A stretch of 64,000 bases of DNA from Cephalotus follicularis (GCA_001972305.1 BDDD01003327.1:62001-126000); one strand, 5' to 3'. Shown: positions 45,968 to 57,870, counted from the stretch's first letter. Notes: a model not told the origin generated them from the letters alone. Program-made: numbers and translations.

Positions 45968-47130
45968 CATGTTTTAGCATTTGTTTTTTAGTGATATCAC
46001 TTTATCGAAAGTTCAAAATAAACAGTCCAAAGAACTAAAAGTGCTCCAAATAATTCTAAGAACAAAATGAGCCCAACATTAAATATCTTTTGAGCTTTAA
46101 ATTTTGACTTCTCTCACTTAAGTAGGTGCACTATTTGACCGAATTTTGACTTCAAACCACTTTAACTTGAAAAGTAACGTTTTAGCTTCATTTTCTCTTA
46201 TTCCACAATAATATACACAATACCTGAAAATCAAATAAAAACAACCACAGTAGTCTATCCCAAGCATAAAAATATCACAATTATATCATCAAAAACAACA
46301 CATTTTTATTCTTATCACTACTCTAGGTGTCAATGTGCATGGCAACCCCCTCAGGCGCCAACGCTCGCTCTAAGCATCAATGCATACTCCAGGCGTTAAC
46401 GTTAATAGTGCACCATGTTTATGGCAGAAACTTAGCGTCAAAGTCTCGCCTCTATGGTGTCGACGCTTCAAGGCAAGGATCCTTGAGCATCAATGCTTTA
46501 CCTCTTGGCGTCGAAGCTTTAAGGTAAGGAACCTTAGGCGTCAACGCTTTGAGCAGTTTTCTCTCATATAACAGACCAAGGCGTCGATGCGCACTCTAGG
46601 CATCAATGTCTGTGAGACCATAACAGGGTCTCTTCCATTACAACGGACAACCATGTCACAAAACAGTAGATCTAAGCAAAACAACACATGCAATACTTAG
46701 TCCATATTCAACCAAACATGATATCCATAATAGTTTATCATTCAAAGACAAACTATAACATTCACTCAATCCACAAATCCACCATTCAGGCATTTCATTA
46801 AATGACTCATATTATAACTGAACTCAAAATACAGTTATATAATCCTAACTCTGATTCCAAGTTTGGAATCAAAGTCCACCCCTTCAAGTCTAACCAACCG
46901 GTAGCTTTTGAGCTCCAAGGTTCGGCGCAACAAGTCCAAATTTGACCTTTCAACTCCCAAGCTTCATGCTTTCCAAGTTTCCAGGTTCAACAATGGAGAA
47001 AGTGGCTATCTTTTCCTCCTTCTTCTCCCGGTTTCTCTCTGCTTCTTTCTCCTTTCTCCTTCGGTGCCGGTAGAAGAAGGTGATGTAAGAATAAAACTGA
47101 GTTTATAGTCATTTTAGGCATTAGGTAGCC
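45968..47130 (-). mobile_element. Unassigned gypsy-LTR-like DNA
   Basis: No coding domain. Its layout resembles the Gyp-C LTR: a palindrome cluster (46327-46616) and then a block around AACAATGGAGAAAG with pyrimidine-rich TTTCTC runs (46990-47070). I could not find clean TG/CA ends or a target duplication. The call as LTR-derived rests on layout only. Confidence 0.4.
46327..46616. repeat. GCGTCAACGC-type motif cluster
   Basis: About ten copies of a degenerate palindrome: GGTGTCGACGCTTC, GGCGTCAACGCTTT, GGCGTCGAAGCTTT, GGCGCCAACGCTC, GGCGTCGATGCGC. The core is again GTCGAC-like but the arms are AGC/GCT instead of CAG/CTG. Spacing is 20-40 bases. Confidence 0.75.
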
Positions 47131-48214
47131 AGGTTGTTCAACTTTAATTTTCATTAAAGTGGCTCAAAACATAGAACATCCATTATCTAACACCATAAAC
47201 GAATACAAACAACCTAGGATCATCTAATCAACACACCAATCAAACAACCAATTATATAATCATATAGAGAAGGATAGAGTTTTATACCAAGCAACCAAAC
47301 TCCTTCCTTTACGAATCCGTTCTGAGACTTGAAGCTTTCACTCAGGAACGAACAACAGCGGAATAACCAGTGTATAACAATTCCTATATAACTAATCCTA
47401 GTCTAGGATTAATACAGGGAATGTAGAGCTTAGTGTAAGCAATACACCACCTATAGTAATCAATTTATGGTGTGTTTCGGTATTGCTTTCTCTTTTCTCT
47501 GTTTTTGTTCTCTAAGAACCAAAAAACAGAAGTTCTCTCTCTCTCTCTCTGTCAAAAAGTGTCCAGGTTCCAAAGAACCAACTCGTCTATATCACACGTT
47601 CTAACTTCCACTTCTTATCCACAGAGTTTACTCCCCAATTATAGGATGATAATAACTTTTAAAATCAGTTATCAGGATTTGATTCCCATGAATACAAATC
47701 CCGTTTCCATATTGTTACCTTGACATATGGAATGGATAATAGAAGAAAAGTCTTAACGTGTTATATTTATTTATTTATTTAGCTACCACCTACCATATTG
47801 GAAGACTAAAAACCAATACGTTGATATCCATGCCGCAACCTACGGGGAGAGAGATAAATAATAATCCAATTATTATTTATTACTTAATAATAGAATTAAT
47901 AAACTAATTATTAATTAATACCAAAAGCATATTAGTATATTATGTCAACTAATGAGTCACATAACATCAATAATACACCACAATATAACATGTGCCATCA
48001 CACATTATAAAACAATACGATATATGTATCTAATACATATACTCGTGAGGCGGGACCCGAAAATCCAGAATTAATCGGTAACGATGGTGTGTTACTAAGA
48101 CACCTTGCTCTTAAGTAAACTGATCATAAATAGTCCTTGACTACTTTTAAGACCCTGAACCTGTGATTATCACATTCGAGGTGTGTAAATTAATCCCTTG
48201 ATTAATTTCCACAA
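47131..48214 (-). mobile_element. Copia-2 3' LTR, left part (left edge tentative)
   Basis: The right half (about 48045-48130) aligns with the Copia-1 LTR (GGCGGGACCCGAAA...CCAG, then ...TAGTC...TTGACTA), so this is LTR of a related copia element. It is interrupted at 48214 by LTR-F, flanked by CACAA, and resumes at 59349. The left edge at a TGTTCAAC motif is a guess based on the TGTT...AACA ends of Copia-1. No gene seen. Confidence 0.55.
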
Positions 48215-49375
48215 TGTAATACCCAGGTACGGTTTTGCAGAGGATTCTCTTTGTCATCTGATGGTTAAGGCCTGGTTTGGATTTTATTATTTCCTTGAGC
48301 CATTTGGAAGTCCTCTCTTGTGCAATATTAATGCCCAAAAGTGGTGTTATTGGGAAGTCATTTATTTTGACTAAGCCCATATGTGAAGCTGACAAGAGAA
48401 GGTAACGGTTTCCAATGTGAAAGGACGTGTGTCAGGGAGAGTATGTGAAGTGATATCTGGAGCCTTGGGCAGAAGAAAGAAATCAAGGAGAAAGAAAAAG
48501 AAGAAGAAGTTGGTGAGAAAAAGGGAAGAAGTTAGTGAGAAGTAGGTAGGAAGAAGAAGGAAGAAAAGGAAGACAATGAGTGAACTCTGTCTGGGTGAGT
48601 TGTGAGTACTCCCTATGAGGTTCAAGCTTCCTCTTCGTTGGATCCTTACTTCTGGCATGACCGAGCATCTCTTCTACAAGTCTTGTTTCTCTTCCTCTCA
48701 ATTTCTTCTGTAGTCAAAAGTGGTTGAAGGTGATTCTCGCTGGTCTTTGATGTCCCTACCAGAGTGTGGTATGGTGGATTCGGAGTTCCTCAGTACACTG
48801 AGCAATGAGTTGGTATCACTGTTGTGTTTGACATCTGAGATGATGAAACGTGGATCCACTGGTAGATCCTAAGCTCTAGGTGGGCTGTTCGAGTTCTGGG
48901 AATATGAAGAATCTAGTGGTATGGTGGATTCGGAGTTCCAAGGAACTGGTAAGCGTTGAAGGAGCTGGTCTTGAGAGACATAGGTATGTGACATTTTACT
49001 GTGGTTTCGTTTATGATTATACTAACTTAACCATTTTGTGTTGAGGTGTTTTATGAGTTTGTGTTTTATCATTTAGATTCTAGGTAGACAAGGTTCCTCA
49101 GATCTTATGTGATGAAATACAGCTGTTATGACCATGTGAGATGCGTGTTCTTGCCAGGGAGTTAGTACGATATGCATCCTGGCAAAGGAGTCAGTTGATG
49201 AATATCCCCTGCTGAGCATTGCATGGTAAGCTTTCCTTGCAGAGTAGTCCATGATGAGCGTCCCTTGGTGAGCAGTGCATGTCAACCATCTTCTTGAGCA
49301 TTTACCAGTTGAAGTGTCTCCTCGGTAGTGGCTGATAGGTGATTCGCGGGCCCCCTTGGATGAAACTAATGCAAC

Positions 49376-49560
49376 GTGATTACCGACGAGGTAGCTCCTT
49401 GATTGATGTTCATATAGTGCAGTGCTGAGCTCATGTTTGCCGACGGGGGTGGGCTTGTGTAGCCCCTCGATCGATGTTCATGTAGTGAGGTGGCCAAACG
49501 TGTGATTGCCGGGGAAGGAGTGCTTGCGTAGCCCTTCTATCGATGTTCATTCGGTGCTCT
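49376..49560. repeat. 65-base diverged repeats in LTR-F, cluster 1
   Basis: Three adjacent units of about 60-66 bases built on TGATTGCCGACGAGG ... TAGCCCCTCGATCGATGTTCATG. Further diverged units lie at about 55600-55745 and 55975-56215, so the repeat makes up much of this LTR. Confidence 0.65.
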
Positions 49561-51436
49561 GGAAGTGGGTATCTATATGCGTATATGAGGGATGTGTACA
49601 GTCCTGTAGTCCATGACCATGTTGATGGATCTTCAATGAAGTTGTTATTTGTGCTTGCTGAGGTGGTTCCAGCTATGGAAGTGTGAGAGTAAGGAGTTTT
49701 CCTTAGTTTTGCCCATCCTCCCGACCTCAGACCAGCTCGGTCCCTGAAGATGTTTTGTCGGGTGAGCCCTGGTGGATCCCTTGGGTATTGGGCCGGGGTG
49801 AGATTTCATCTCCTTAGTGTAAGTTGAGCGTTGGAGGGACCGCGGGTAGTTGTCCCATGCTTGGCGTTAGTCCCCGGGCCTTGTGTTGATCCCAGGCATT
49901 GCTGTTGTGGTGGTCTCCCCGGGCATTGCTTTTGTGGTGGTCTCCCCGGGCATTGCTGTTGTGATGGTCTCCCCGGGCATTGCTGAGTGTAGTGTTTCCC
50001 CGGGAATTGCTGAGTGTAGTGTCTCCCCGGGCGTTGCTGAGTGTAGGGTCTCCTCGGCCATTGCTGTTGTGGTAGTTGTAACACCCGAGTTTTTCGCAAA
50101 ATGTAAGATTACGATTTTAATGTAATCTTATTATGGAATTAATGAGAATAGTGAAATTCTCGAATTTGATGATGTTTTCCCATTTATAAGGTTGAGTTTT
50201 GAAAGAGGAATGATAAGGAAATGTTCTAAGGCATTGCGCATTTGAAGCCGCAATTATGATGCTCAAAACGGCTAATAAAGTCTATTTTAATGCGCGACAA
50301 TAAGGTCCCATGTTCGCATTATTATTACGATTATTTTGGTTGCCATTTGGATTATTTTGGTCGCAATACGAGGAATAATCGGGACCCAGGCTTTAGTATT
50401 TTGCCCGTAAATATTAAAGTAGAAGAAAAAATTATAAAGGGAGAGGGAGAAGGACACGACCGCATTACGCGCCCGTGCAAATGAAAGAAGCAACAGAGAG
50501 AATGAGAAAGGCCGGGAGAGACAGCGGGAGAGAGAGGAAGAGAGGGCGTCGGAGACGACGCCAGAGCCAACCACGTGACCGGGAGAAGACGGCAGACAAC
50601 CCAAGCACGCCTACAGCCGGTAATCTTTTCCCACTTCTTCACTTTTTCTTATTTTTCTTTTCTTCCTTGCCACTGTTGCCCCCTATGCCGTGCTTTTTCC
50701 TACGCCGTCAGCGTCGCGGATGGTGTGGGTTTTGGTCTAAATGGCTTGCTCTATCCATTTCGACCACCGTCAAGGCGTTTCACGGAAGGGATCAGCCAGG
50801 ATGTGTTGACTGAGTTGACTCAGCGAGTTGACTCACGGCCGCCAAAGACCTCGCGTTTGGCGCCGAGTCTTGGCGAGTCAAGGGCAGGGATGTGTTGACC
50901 TGGTGATTGTGTGACGTTTTTTGGTGGTGGTCAGACCTGTTGAGGTCCTGTGAGTTGACTCAGTGAATCACAACTAGCTGCCACCGGTGACACGGCGTTC
51001 GGCGCCGATTCACGGTGTATCTGGAGCGGTTCTGAGTAGACCGTTCAATATGGAACCTATTTATGGGTGTCGCACAAGCCGGGTGAGTTGGCCAGAATCT
51101 GGCCGGCGCCACGGTAATGGTAATGTTGGTTACGTGCGTTCGTAATGAAAATGTATTGTATGTGCAGTGAGCGAGTTGGTAATTTGGTTCGACAGCGAAG
51201 GGAAGTGTTGATCGATAGTTGGCTGCAGCTTGGGAACGTTCAGCGGTTAAACTTGCAGCTCGACTGTACTGTTGTTACTGCTTTAACGGGTAGGGGTTTA
51301 TATATGTTTTGAACATATAACCGTATTATGTGTATTGATAGTTAATATGTAATTGCATGCTGATTTGGATTGGATTTGACATGAAGGTAAGCATGCTCGG
51401 TTTATGTGCTATTCCTGGAAATTTGCAAGAACTCCT

Positions 51437-51668
51437 TAAGCGCCGACGCTTAAGTTCCAACCGTTGACGCTTTGGTATGTAAATGGCGAGTTTTAAGGTT
51501 TAAAATGTCGACTCCTTAGGCATAAACCGTCTACCCTTAATACAAAGCGGCAACGCTTTATGTGTAAACTGTGATGATTTTTAAGGCTTATACATAGACA
51601 CTTAAGGTTGAAGGAATGGCGCTTAAACTCGAAACAGTCGACGCTTTCACAAAAACCGTTGACGGTTA
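51437..51668. repeat. GTCGACGCTT-type motif cluster in LTR-G
   Basis: Eight or so degenerate copies, such as GCGCCGACGCTTAAG, CCGTTGACGCTTT, GCGGCAACGCTTTA, CAGTCGACGCTTTC and CCGTTGACGGTTAA. Spacing is 20-40 bases in AT-rich context. It is more diverged than the clusters in Gyp-C and Gyp-D. Confidence 0.65.
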
Positions 51669-51950
51669 AAAGTGTTGTCTTGGCTAGGATGAATCGTAGG
51701 AGAGAAGGAAAGAAGGAGATTAAAACGAGGTAAGGACTCCTATTCTTTTTCTAATAGTATTATACGTTGTAAGGATTCCTAATCTTTTTCTAAAAGTACT
51801 TTATGTCAATAAGGATCTTAAATCGCTTCCCAAAAGTACTTATGTTAGTAAGGATTTCTACTCAGTTTCTAAAAGTATTAAGTGTTCTGTTTTACTTTCA
51901 AATGATTATTTCTATATGAGAAACGAGTTTTCAAAACGTTATGCAAAGCT

Positions 51951-52169
51951 GTTTTATGAATGCATTTGAGTTAACTACTCAAATGAAGAGAAATGTTTTA
52001 TGAATGCATTTGCGTTAACTACTCAAATAAAGATAAATGTTTTATGAATGCATTTGAGTTAAATACTCAAATGAAGAGAAATGTTTTATGAATGCATTTG
52101 AGTTAAATACTCAAATGAAGAGAAATGTTTTATGAATGCATTTGAGTTAAGTACTCAAATGAAGAGAAT
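51951..52169. repeat. 44-base tandem repeat with hairpin in LTR-G
   Basis: Five head-to-tail units starting at 51951, 51995, 52039, 52083 and 52127; the last is a base short. Each contains CATTTGAGT, five or so bases, then ACTCAAATG, a nine-base inverted repeat. The stem bases are kept in nearly all units while the loop varies (TAACT, TAAAT, TAAGT). Confidence 0.9.
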
Positions 52170-53959
52170 GCTTTAAGTTGGTCACTCAAAGTATTAAGAA
52201 ATGTTTTATGAAATGAATTTATGACATGAACAACTACTGGATTGTGATCCAGTGAGGATGAATCTCGTAAAGATTAATGAATGAACCAACGTTGGATTGC
52301 GATCTAAGGGGAAAGAATCCGAGATGGATTAATGTTAATGGAGCGTAAAGTGCTCGCGGACATGCATGTGATGTAAGGATAGTAATCGGGGAATGCACAA
52401 TGCCCCGGTGAAGCGCTGTGAAAGGGTTCATTAGAGGTTCACGACCATTAAGTTTTAAGAATTGTTCTGTTTCATGAGATATGAACAGAAAAAGGATTTT
52501 AAAGATGTTTTGTTTATGAATGTGAAATGTACTGGTTTTTATACCAGAAGAAGATTTTTAAATGATGTTTCGTTTTCAAGTATGGCTGGACTATATACCA
52601 GAAAATGTATGATTTTAGAAATATTCTGATTTTACGAAAGTTATCAGAAAAGTGTATTTTGATAGTGAAATGTTCTGGTTTTATAAAACTAGAAGATGAT
52701 TTTCAAAGATGTTTTTAAATGTATGATGTTGAAACGTTTTGATAAAGTTTATCAAAAATAATGGATTTTGATAACGTCTTATGACTATGATTCTTACTGA
52801 GCTATTTAAAGCTCACTCCTTGCAATGTTTTGTTTTCAAATAAAATATTTTCAGGGAACGATCGAATGAAGAATGCGAACTTTAGAGGGAGCTCATAAGA
52901 AGAAATACCGGAAAGAAAGTATGTTATGCTATGATGTTTGTATAAACGTTTGACAATGTAATAAGTTAAGGTTGTCTGCTGTGAAATGATTTATAATAGA
53001 CGATGTTTAAATGTAAATGTATATGATTGCTATAGTTTATGAAATGATATTTCCGCTGAGTAATGATGTCATGTTTTGAAGAGGATCTAAGCTAAGAACA
53101 ATTGTTGTGATATATGTTATGATACAAGAGGATCCTGTGTAAATGAATAAGAACATTATGGTTTATAACATCTTTAGATAAGATATGAATGTTAAGGATT
53201 TCCACTGTGTAATGTAATGTGTTAAGTCATGAGTAAGAGTAAGATACAAAAGGGATTATCTTGATGAAAGAATGATGTTTAGTGTTGAACGTCGTAGGAT
53301 ATATTAGAGATTACGAGAAAGTAATGGATGATGAAAGCAATAAAAAAGAATTTTTAAAATGTGATAATTTCATTAAGAGTATGAAGATTCTAAAGAATAG
53401 TGTCCAAAGTTGTAAGTACATTTTGATCCTGTGAAGCTATTGAACATGATATGATATATATCGTTAAATGATTTAACGATTTAATGGTTAATGGTTCACC
53501 CCCACGAAACACACAGACCCCGAATTTTGCTTTGAGCATAAAGTGGGCTCGGATCGGGGGCGTTACAGTAGTCTCCCCGGGCATTGCTAGTGTGATGGTC
53601 TCCCCGGGCATTGCTTGTGTGGTGGTCTCCTCGGGCGTTGAATGAGCGAAGTGGCTTCTCTGGTGTTTTGTTGAAAATGCCTTCTCAGGCGTGAATCTCC
53701 TTGGGCTACCTGGTCTGGTGCTGAGAGTGGGTTGGCATATGTGGATGGTCTGATATCCGTGGATGGGCTGTTGTTCCATGGATGGTCTGGTACTCTGTAG
53801 TGGGCAGGTGTGTATGGCTTCTCTGCGGGCAGGTGGTGGAATTGTTGTGGAATTCTACATCTTGCTATTGTGGATGATGCCAGAAGGTAGACAAGCCAAA
53901 CTTGCAGAACTACGTAGCAGGGGTGCATACCCTTGAAGTGCCGAGCTCCTGGGCAGGCA

Positions 53960-54260
53960 GTGCTTTTGGCCTGGTACTTGCAGTGCTTATTGTCTAGTAC
54001 TTACGTAGCTTGTTGTTTGGTACCTTATAGAGGCTTTGGTCTGGCTTGTTGTCCGGCACCTTATAGAGGTTGTGATATGGCTTGTTGTCCGACACCATGC
54101 AGAGGTTGTGGTTTGGCTTGTTGTCTAGCACCTTGCAGAGGTTGTGGTCTGGCTTGTGGTCCGGTACCTTGAAGTACTTGTGGTCTGGCGATGTGGTCTG
54201 ACATGTTACAGAGGTCGTCGTCTGACATGTTGCACCGGTCTTCATCTGGCATATTGCAGA
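53960..54260 (+). repeat. 36-base minisatellite, array 1
   Basis: Units of about 36 bases built on GGCTTGTTGTCCGGCACC then TTATAGAGGTTGTGGTCT, about six to seven copies with diverged edges. The second copy of the array lies at about 58190-58500 in duplicated arm 2. Confidence 0.85.
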
Positions 54261-54788
54261 GGTGGTGATCAAGGGTCTAGAGGAGAAGGTCTATGGAGGA
54301 TGTGTTTCCCCTGACCTTAGAACAAGGTGTTAAGTGATCACGTGCAGAACACGAGGGTGCTCTCCTCGGGTCTAAGTGACACTGCGCGTGTTGGTGTCTT
54401 GGAAGACAGTGTTAAGTGATCACATGTAGAACACGTGGGTGCTCTCCTCGGGTCTAAGTGATACGGTGCGTGTTGGTGTTTTGGCAGAGAGTGTTGAGGA
54501 TTTAATGAAACGGTGAGTTGGGGCTGTCCTCTTGTTCAAGTCCCCTGCTCCTTTTTACATTACATCCTTGGAGTGCTCTCCTCAGGTTTTGTTGAGCAGT
54601 GGCTTCTGGTTGGCATAGCTCCCTTGAATGAATGAAGTCTGGTGCAGCTTCTCTGCCATGTATGGCCGATGTGGTTATCCTTTCATTCTCTATATTTGCT
54701 AAGCTATGTAACCCGGTATGTAATGAACTTCAGACTAGTGGAACCTCGTGGATGATTGAGGAAGTGACGTAGACATATTCTGTGCCGA

Positions 54789-54797
54789 ACCACTATA
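54789..54797 (+). promoter_or_regulatory. TATA-like box in duplicated arm 1 of LTR-F
   Basis: CACTATAAAATG context, preceded by CCGAAC and followed by a TGTCTCATTCTACT block. It is the counterpart of 59025-59033. It is a candidate core promoter on the plus strand only; no start site can be shown. Confidence 0.35.
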
Positions 54798-55035
54798 AAA
54801 TGATTGTCTCATTCTACTATTTCCTTTATCATGTATGTGTGAATGCATGAATGCTATGTCCAAGTTGTTGTAGGTCTGGTCCTTTGCCGTGGAGGAAGAG
54901 GACAGGCAAGACCTTGGCGCGTGGCGCCAGTCCGCTGCAGTGGGTAGCTGAGGCGCAGGTGGATATCCAGTCCTCTGCCCTCGTGATGTGCGGGGAAGAG
55001 AATATATATATATATAAGATGACAGAAGGAAGTTA

Positions 55036-56940
55036 GTGATCTGTGTGGTTCTGAAATTCTTTGAGGTTGGGAAGAACTTTAATGATGGGAAGTTGGTGAT
55101 TCGTCTGAGTACGAGGAGTATGTGACAACACTGAGGTTGGGATTCTCCGATTTCTGGTATGGCAGATGGTATATTTGGAGGACATCAGTTGGTTTTGTCA
55201 CTGGATTTGGGCCTGACAAGTAAACCAGAGCGTCAATAACCTGGTAAGCTGAGAATCTGGTAACTGGTAGTGGTTGTAGAGGATCCGTAAGTGAGAAAAC
55301 TCCTTTTCCTTAGTGATTTTCTTATTTCTATCACTTGTTCTCTAAAAACTAAAGCATGTGCTGAGAATGTGTGGTGACAGGTTCTATGCTATGTGGAAGT
55401 TTGCGCCCCCTGGGTGAGGCTGAGTTTGCGTTCGATCCGATGGCCATCTAACAGTCCATTGGTCTTTGATGTGATTGTTGAGTGGTAATGCCCCTGGGTT
55501 CCATACCCAGATCTGCACCTTTAGTCGGTCTATAACGAATTGTTGCATTGAGTGCAGACACGAAGGATCCGCTACTCTTGCCAACAAACCTTGTGGGCTG
55601 CCCTTGCATGTGATTGTGGTGAAGGTGTTCTTGAATAGACCTTCTCTCGATGTTCACGATACTACTCTTGCATGTGATTGCCGGTGAAGGTGTGTTGGAA
55701 TAGCCGTTCTCTCGATGTTCACGATGCTGCATGATTGCCGATGGTTACAGATGCTGGATGCTAGATATGCGAGGCTCTCATGGAAGAGGAGGAGTGTGCG
55801 TTCGATCCCCTCTCCATTCAGCAGTGCCATTGTCTATGATGAAACTGTTAGGTGTGACTGCGCCTGGGTTCCATACCCGGATCTGCTCATTTCATTGGTC
55901 AATGATGGAATGATGTGTGGGGGCAATAGGGAAATCCGCTAACTTCTTTGGTCAGACCATGATGAGTTCTCGGACATGGGATTGCCGAACAGGGAGGGGT
56001 TGAGCGGTGATGCGCTGACCTCCCAGTTGATGTCCTCATCATGATTGTTGACGAGGGTGTTGCCTGCAGGACCCTTAGCCGATGTTCATCGTTTGTTCAT
56101 TGCCCCTCGGGGATGTGTCGTGCTTGCGAGACAAGGACCTCCGATAGAATTTGCCAGTGGAGCTAGGTGATTGTCGATAAGGGCGGAACTCTGGCTGTGA
56201 TATGCGGGACCCTCGATCGATGTTCTCCTAAACTATGCTGATGCGAGGGTTGCAGGCACTGCGCTGCGGTGCTGGCCCTTCATTAAACCTTGTGATCTGC
56301 TTTAACTCTCAGGGGGAGGGCCGTGCCTAATCAGCCGGGAACCCCTGTGGAGCGGTCGTGAATACTCAGGGGGAAGGATCGTGCTTGCGAACCGAAGAAC
56401 CTCTGTTGGAGACAGAGTCATGGTATCCATGTGTTGACATGAGTAGGTACGGCGCACACCCTATAGCTATAATTTTTCCTCCGGCCCGATGTATGCGCCG
56501 TTTGAGATGAGCTGATAGATTTTCGGCGGTAGATGCTTGTATGGGCCTGTGGGCCAAGGTTTTGTTTCATGTGTTGTTTTGCAGGTATTGCGGATGTGGC
56601 TCCGCCAGGCTTGAGGATCTCAAGACACAACCGACGTGTTTACGGCTTATCTTGTTATCTTACTGACGTGATGTTGGCACAACATATATTATGATCGATG
56701 GTCATTCCGGTCGGGCAGTGGTATTTGTTCATATATGTTGCTAATGAATTTTCTAGCTGAACTACTATAGTCTATGGACTTCTGGCACAGCTCTTTTATC
56801 ACAGCTGATGGTTTCTCAAGTAGGTTGTATTTTATTTCTCGTATCAGTATGTTGCAGAGGATTGCTGTGGTAATGACTAAAGAGAAGCTCAAGTTGGAAA
56901 CCTGGCAAGGGTTCCCGGTCAATTTGGTCCTAGGATGCAA
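55036..56940. other. Spacer between LTR-F arms, no gene seen
   Basis: About 1.9 kb of LTR-F. It includes a 110-base near-duplication (about 55430-55540 and 55797-55900), each copy with a GCGTTCGATCC motif followed by a GGGTTCCATACCC motif. It also has diverged 65-base repeats with CGATGTTCA cores. Both motifs resemble Pol III B boxes. No coding domain. Confidence 0.5.
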
Positions 56941-57540
56941 GTGTGTATAATTTTAATTTTTCAAAAACACCAAGACTGAAAGTCATGGACCACACTTACA
57001 TCTTAGTACCAAATTGAAAAGCCTAGGATCTCTGTTTAATTAACAATCGAACAAAAACAAAATCAAGCATGCACATAAAGATAAACCAAACACAGGTCGG
57101 TAACAATAAAAGTAAGAGTGAAACAATCATACCAACGTTGGAGGATCCACCACTTTGCCGGTACACGCTTGCAGTAGCAATTGCCGGTCACCGGTAACAC
57201 CGCCGGATTTTGGACAGTCCACGTTTGGTCCGATCTTGACAGCACCGGAACCGAAAAAAACTGCTCTATTCATTTCTGACGGAGACTCGCCGGGAACCGC
57301 GCTGGAACACAGTGAACAGAGGCGGCGACTCACTGAGTTCGGACTTAGTGAGTCTCGGTCAACTATCCCTTGACCGGCCTTGACATATGTGGACGCCAAC
57401 ACCCCGATGAACACACAGGTGGCAGAGACACGACGAGACTTGGCCTGGAACGACGAAAACAACTGGCGATGAGTCACGGGGTTGACTCATCGTTTGTCGT
57501 CAGCGGACGCCAAGCCACCAAAGGGCTCAGTGAGAGTTAG
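56941..57540. other. Unassigned 600-base block within LTR-F
   Basis: It differs in style from the flanks and has no counterpart before arm 1. The minus-strand open frame 57127-57477 (116 codons) shows no motif I recognise. A GAGTCA/TGACTC-rich part at 57330-57500 recalls the GA-rich region of LTR-G in reverse. It is probably a fragment of another LTR on the minus strand. No target duplication found. Confidence 0.4.
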
Positions 57541-57612
57541 GTGTAAGTTGAGTGTTGGAGGGACCTCGGGTAGTTGTCCCATGCTTGGCGTTTGTCCTCG
57601 GGCCTTGTGTTG

Positions 57613-57870
57613 ATCCCAGGCATTGCTGTTGTGGTGGTCTCCCCGGGCATTGCTGTTGTGGTGGTCTCCCTGGGCAGTGCTGTTGTGAGGGTCTCCCCGG
57701 GCATTACTGAGTGTAGTGTTTCCCCGGGCATTGCTGAGTGTAGTGTCTCCCCTAGCGTTGCTGAGTTTAGTGTCTCCTCGAGCATTGCTGTTGTGGTAGT
57801 CTCCTCGGGAATTGCTAGTGTGATGGTCTCCCCAGGCATTGCTTGTGTGGTGGTATCCTCGGGCGTTGAC
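57613..57870 (+). repeat. 27-base minisatellite, array 2
   Basis: About ten units, the same family and order as array 1, without the LTR-G interruption. Open frames with repeated nonapeptides on both strands (57537-58007 minus, 57574-57873 plus) come from the 27-base period. Confidence 0.9.

Larger units (their letters stand above)
50077..53567 (+). mobile_element. LTR-G: solo gypsy LTR
   Basis: 3,491 bases, TGTAACACCCGAG ... CGGGGGCGTTACA, with target duplication GTAGT at 50072-50076 and 53568-53572. No coding domain. Plus-strand sense is suggested by the GA-rich region at 50440-50560 and a GAGCTATTTAAAGCTC dyad near the end (about 52800). It includes a GCGTCGACGC-like motif cluster and a 44-base tandem repeat. 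Short open frames at 50287-50898 are in GA/TC-rich DNA and are not genes. Confidence 0.92.
49893..53650 (+). repeat. 27-base minisatellite, array 1 (split by LTR-G)
   Basis: About ten units of CATTGCTGTTGTGGTGGTCT plus CCCCGGG: seven before 50076 and three after 53568. Variants alternate between a TGTTGTGGTGG and a TGAGTGTAGTG form. Because 27 is nine codons, open frames appear on both strands with repeated nonapeptides (GIAVVVVSP or GETTTTAMP). These are a by-product of the repeat. Confidence 0.9.
49817..55035 (+). repeat. Duplicated arm 1 of LTR-F (interrupted by LTR-G)
   Basis: A segment starting GTGTAAGTTGAG and running through the 27-base array, 36-base array, TATA-like motif and AT run. 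It is about 1.73 kb without LTR-G and is repeated in direct orientation at 57541-59270. Arms diverge by scattered substitutions and small indels. Confidence 0.85.

Noticed and set aside
48371..48701. Leu/Phe-rich minus frames resembling a signal peptide or membrane protein
   Set aside because: They arise from GAAGAA/AAGGAAG purine-rich LTR sequence read on the opposite strand. No start context or domain.
50287..50898. Arg-rich and Ser/Leu-rich open frames in LTR-G
   Set aside because: Overlapping frames on both strands in GA-rich DNA close to the LTR start. This is typical of LTR leader sequence, not coding.
54999..55016. AT dinucleotide run as a functional element (also 59234-59251)
   Set aside because: A short microsatellite in both LTR-F arms, of variable length. 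Nothing else supports a role.
57127..57477. 116-codon minus frame as a possible host gene exon
   Set aside because: No recognisable motif. It lies in an unassigned LTR-like block, and a tandem-arm boundary cuts it. Left as unassigned.
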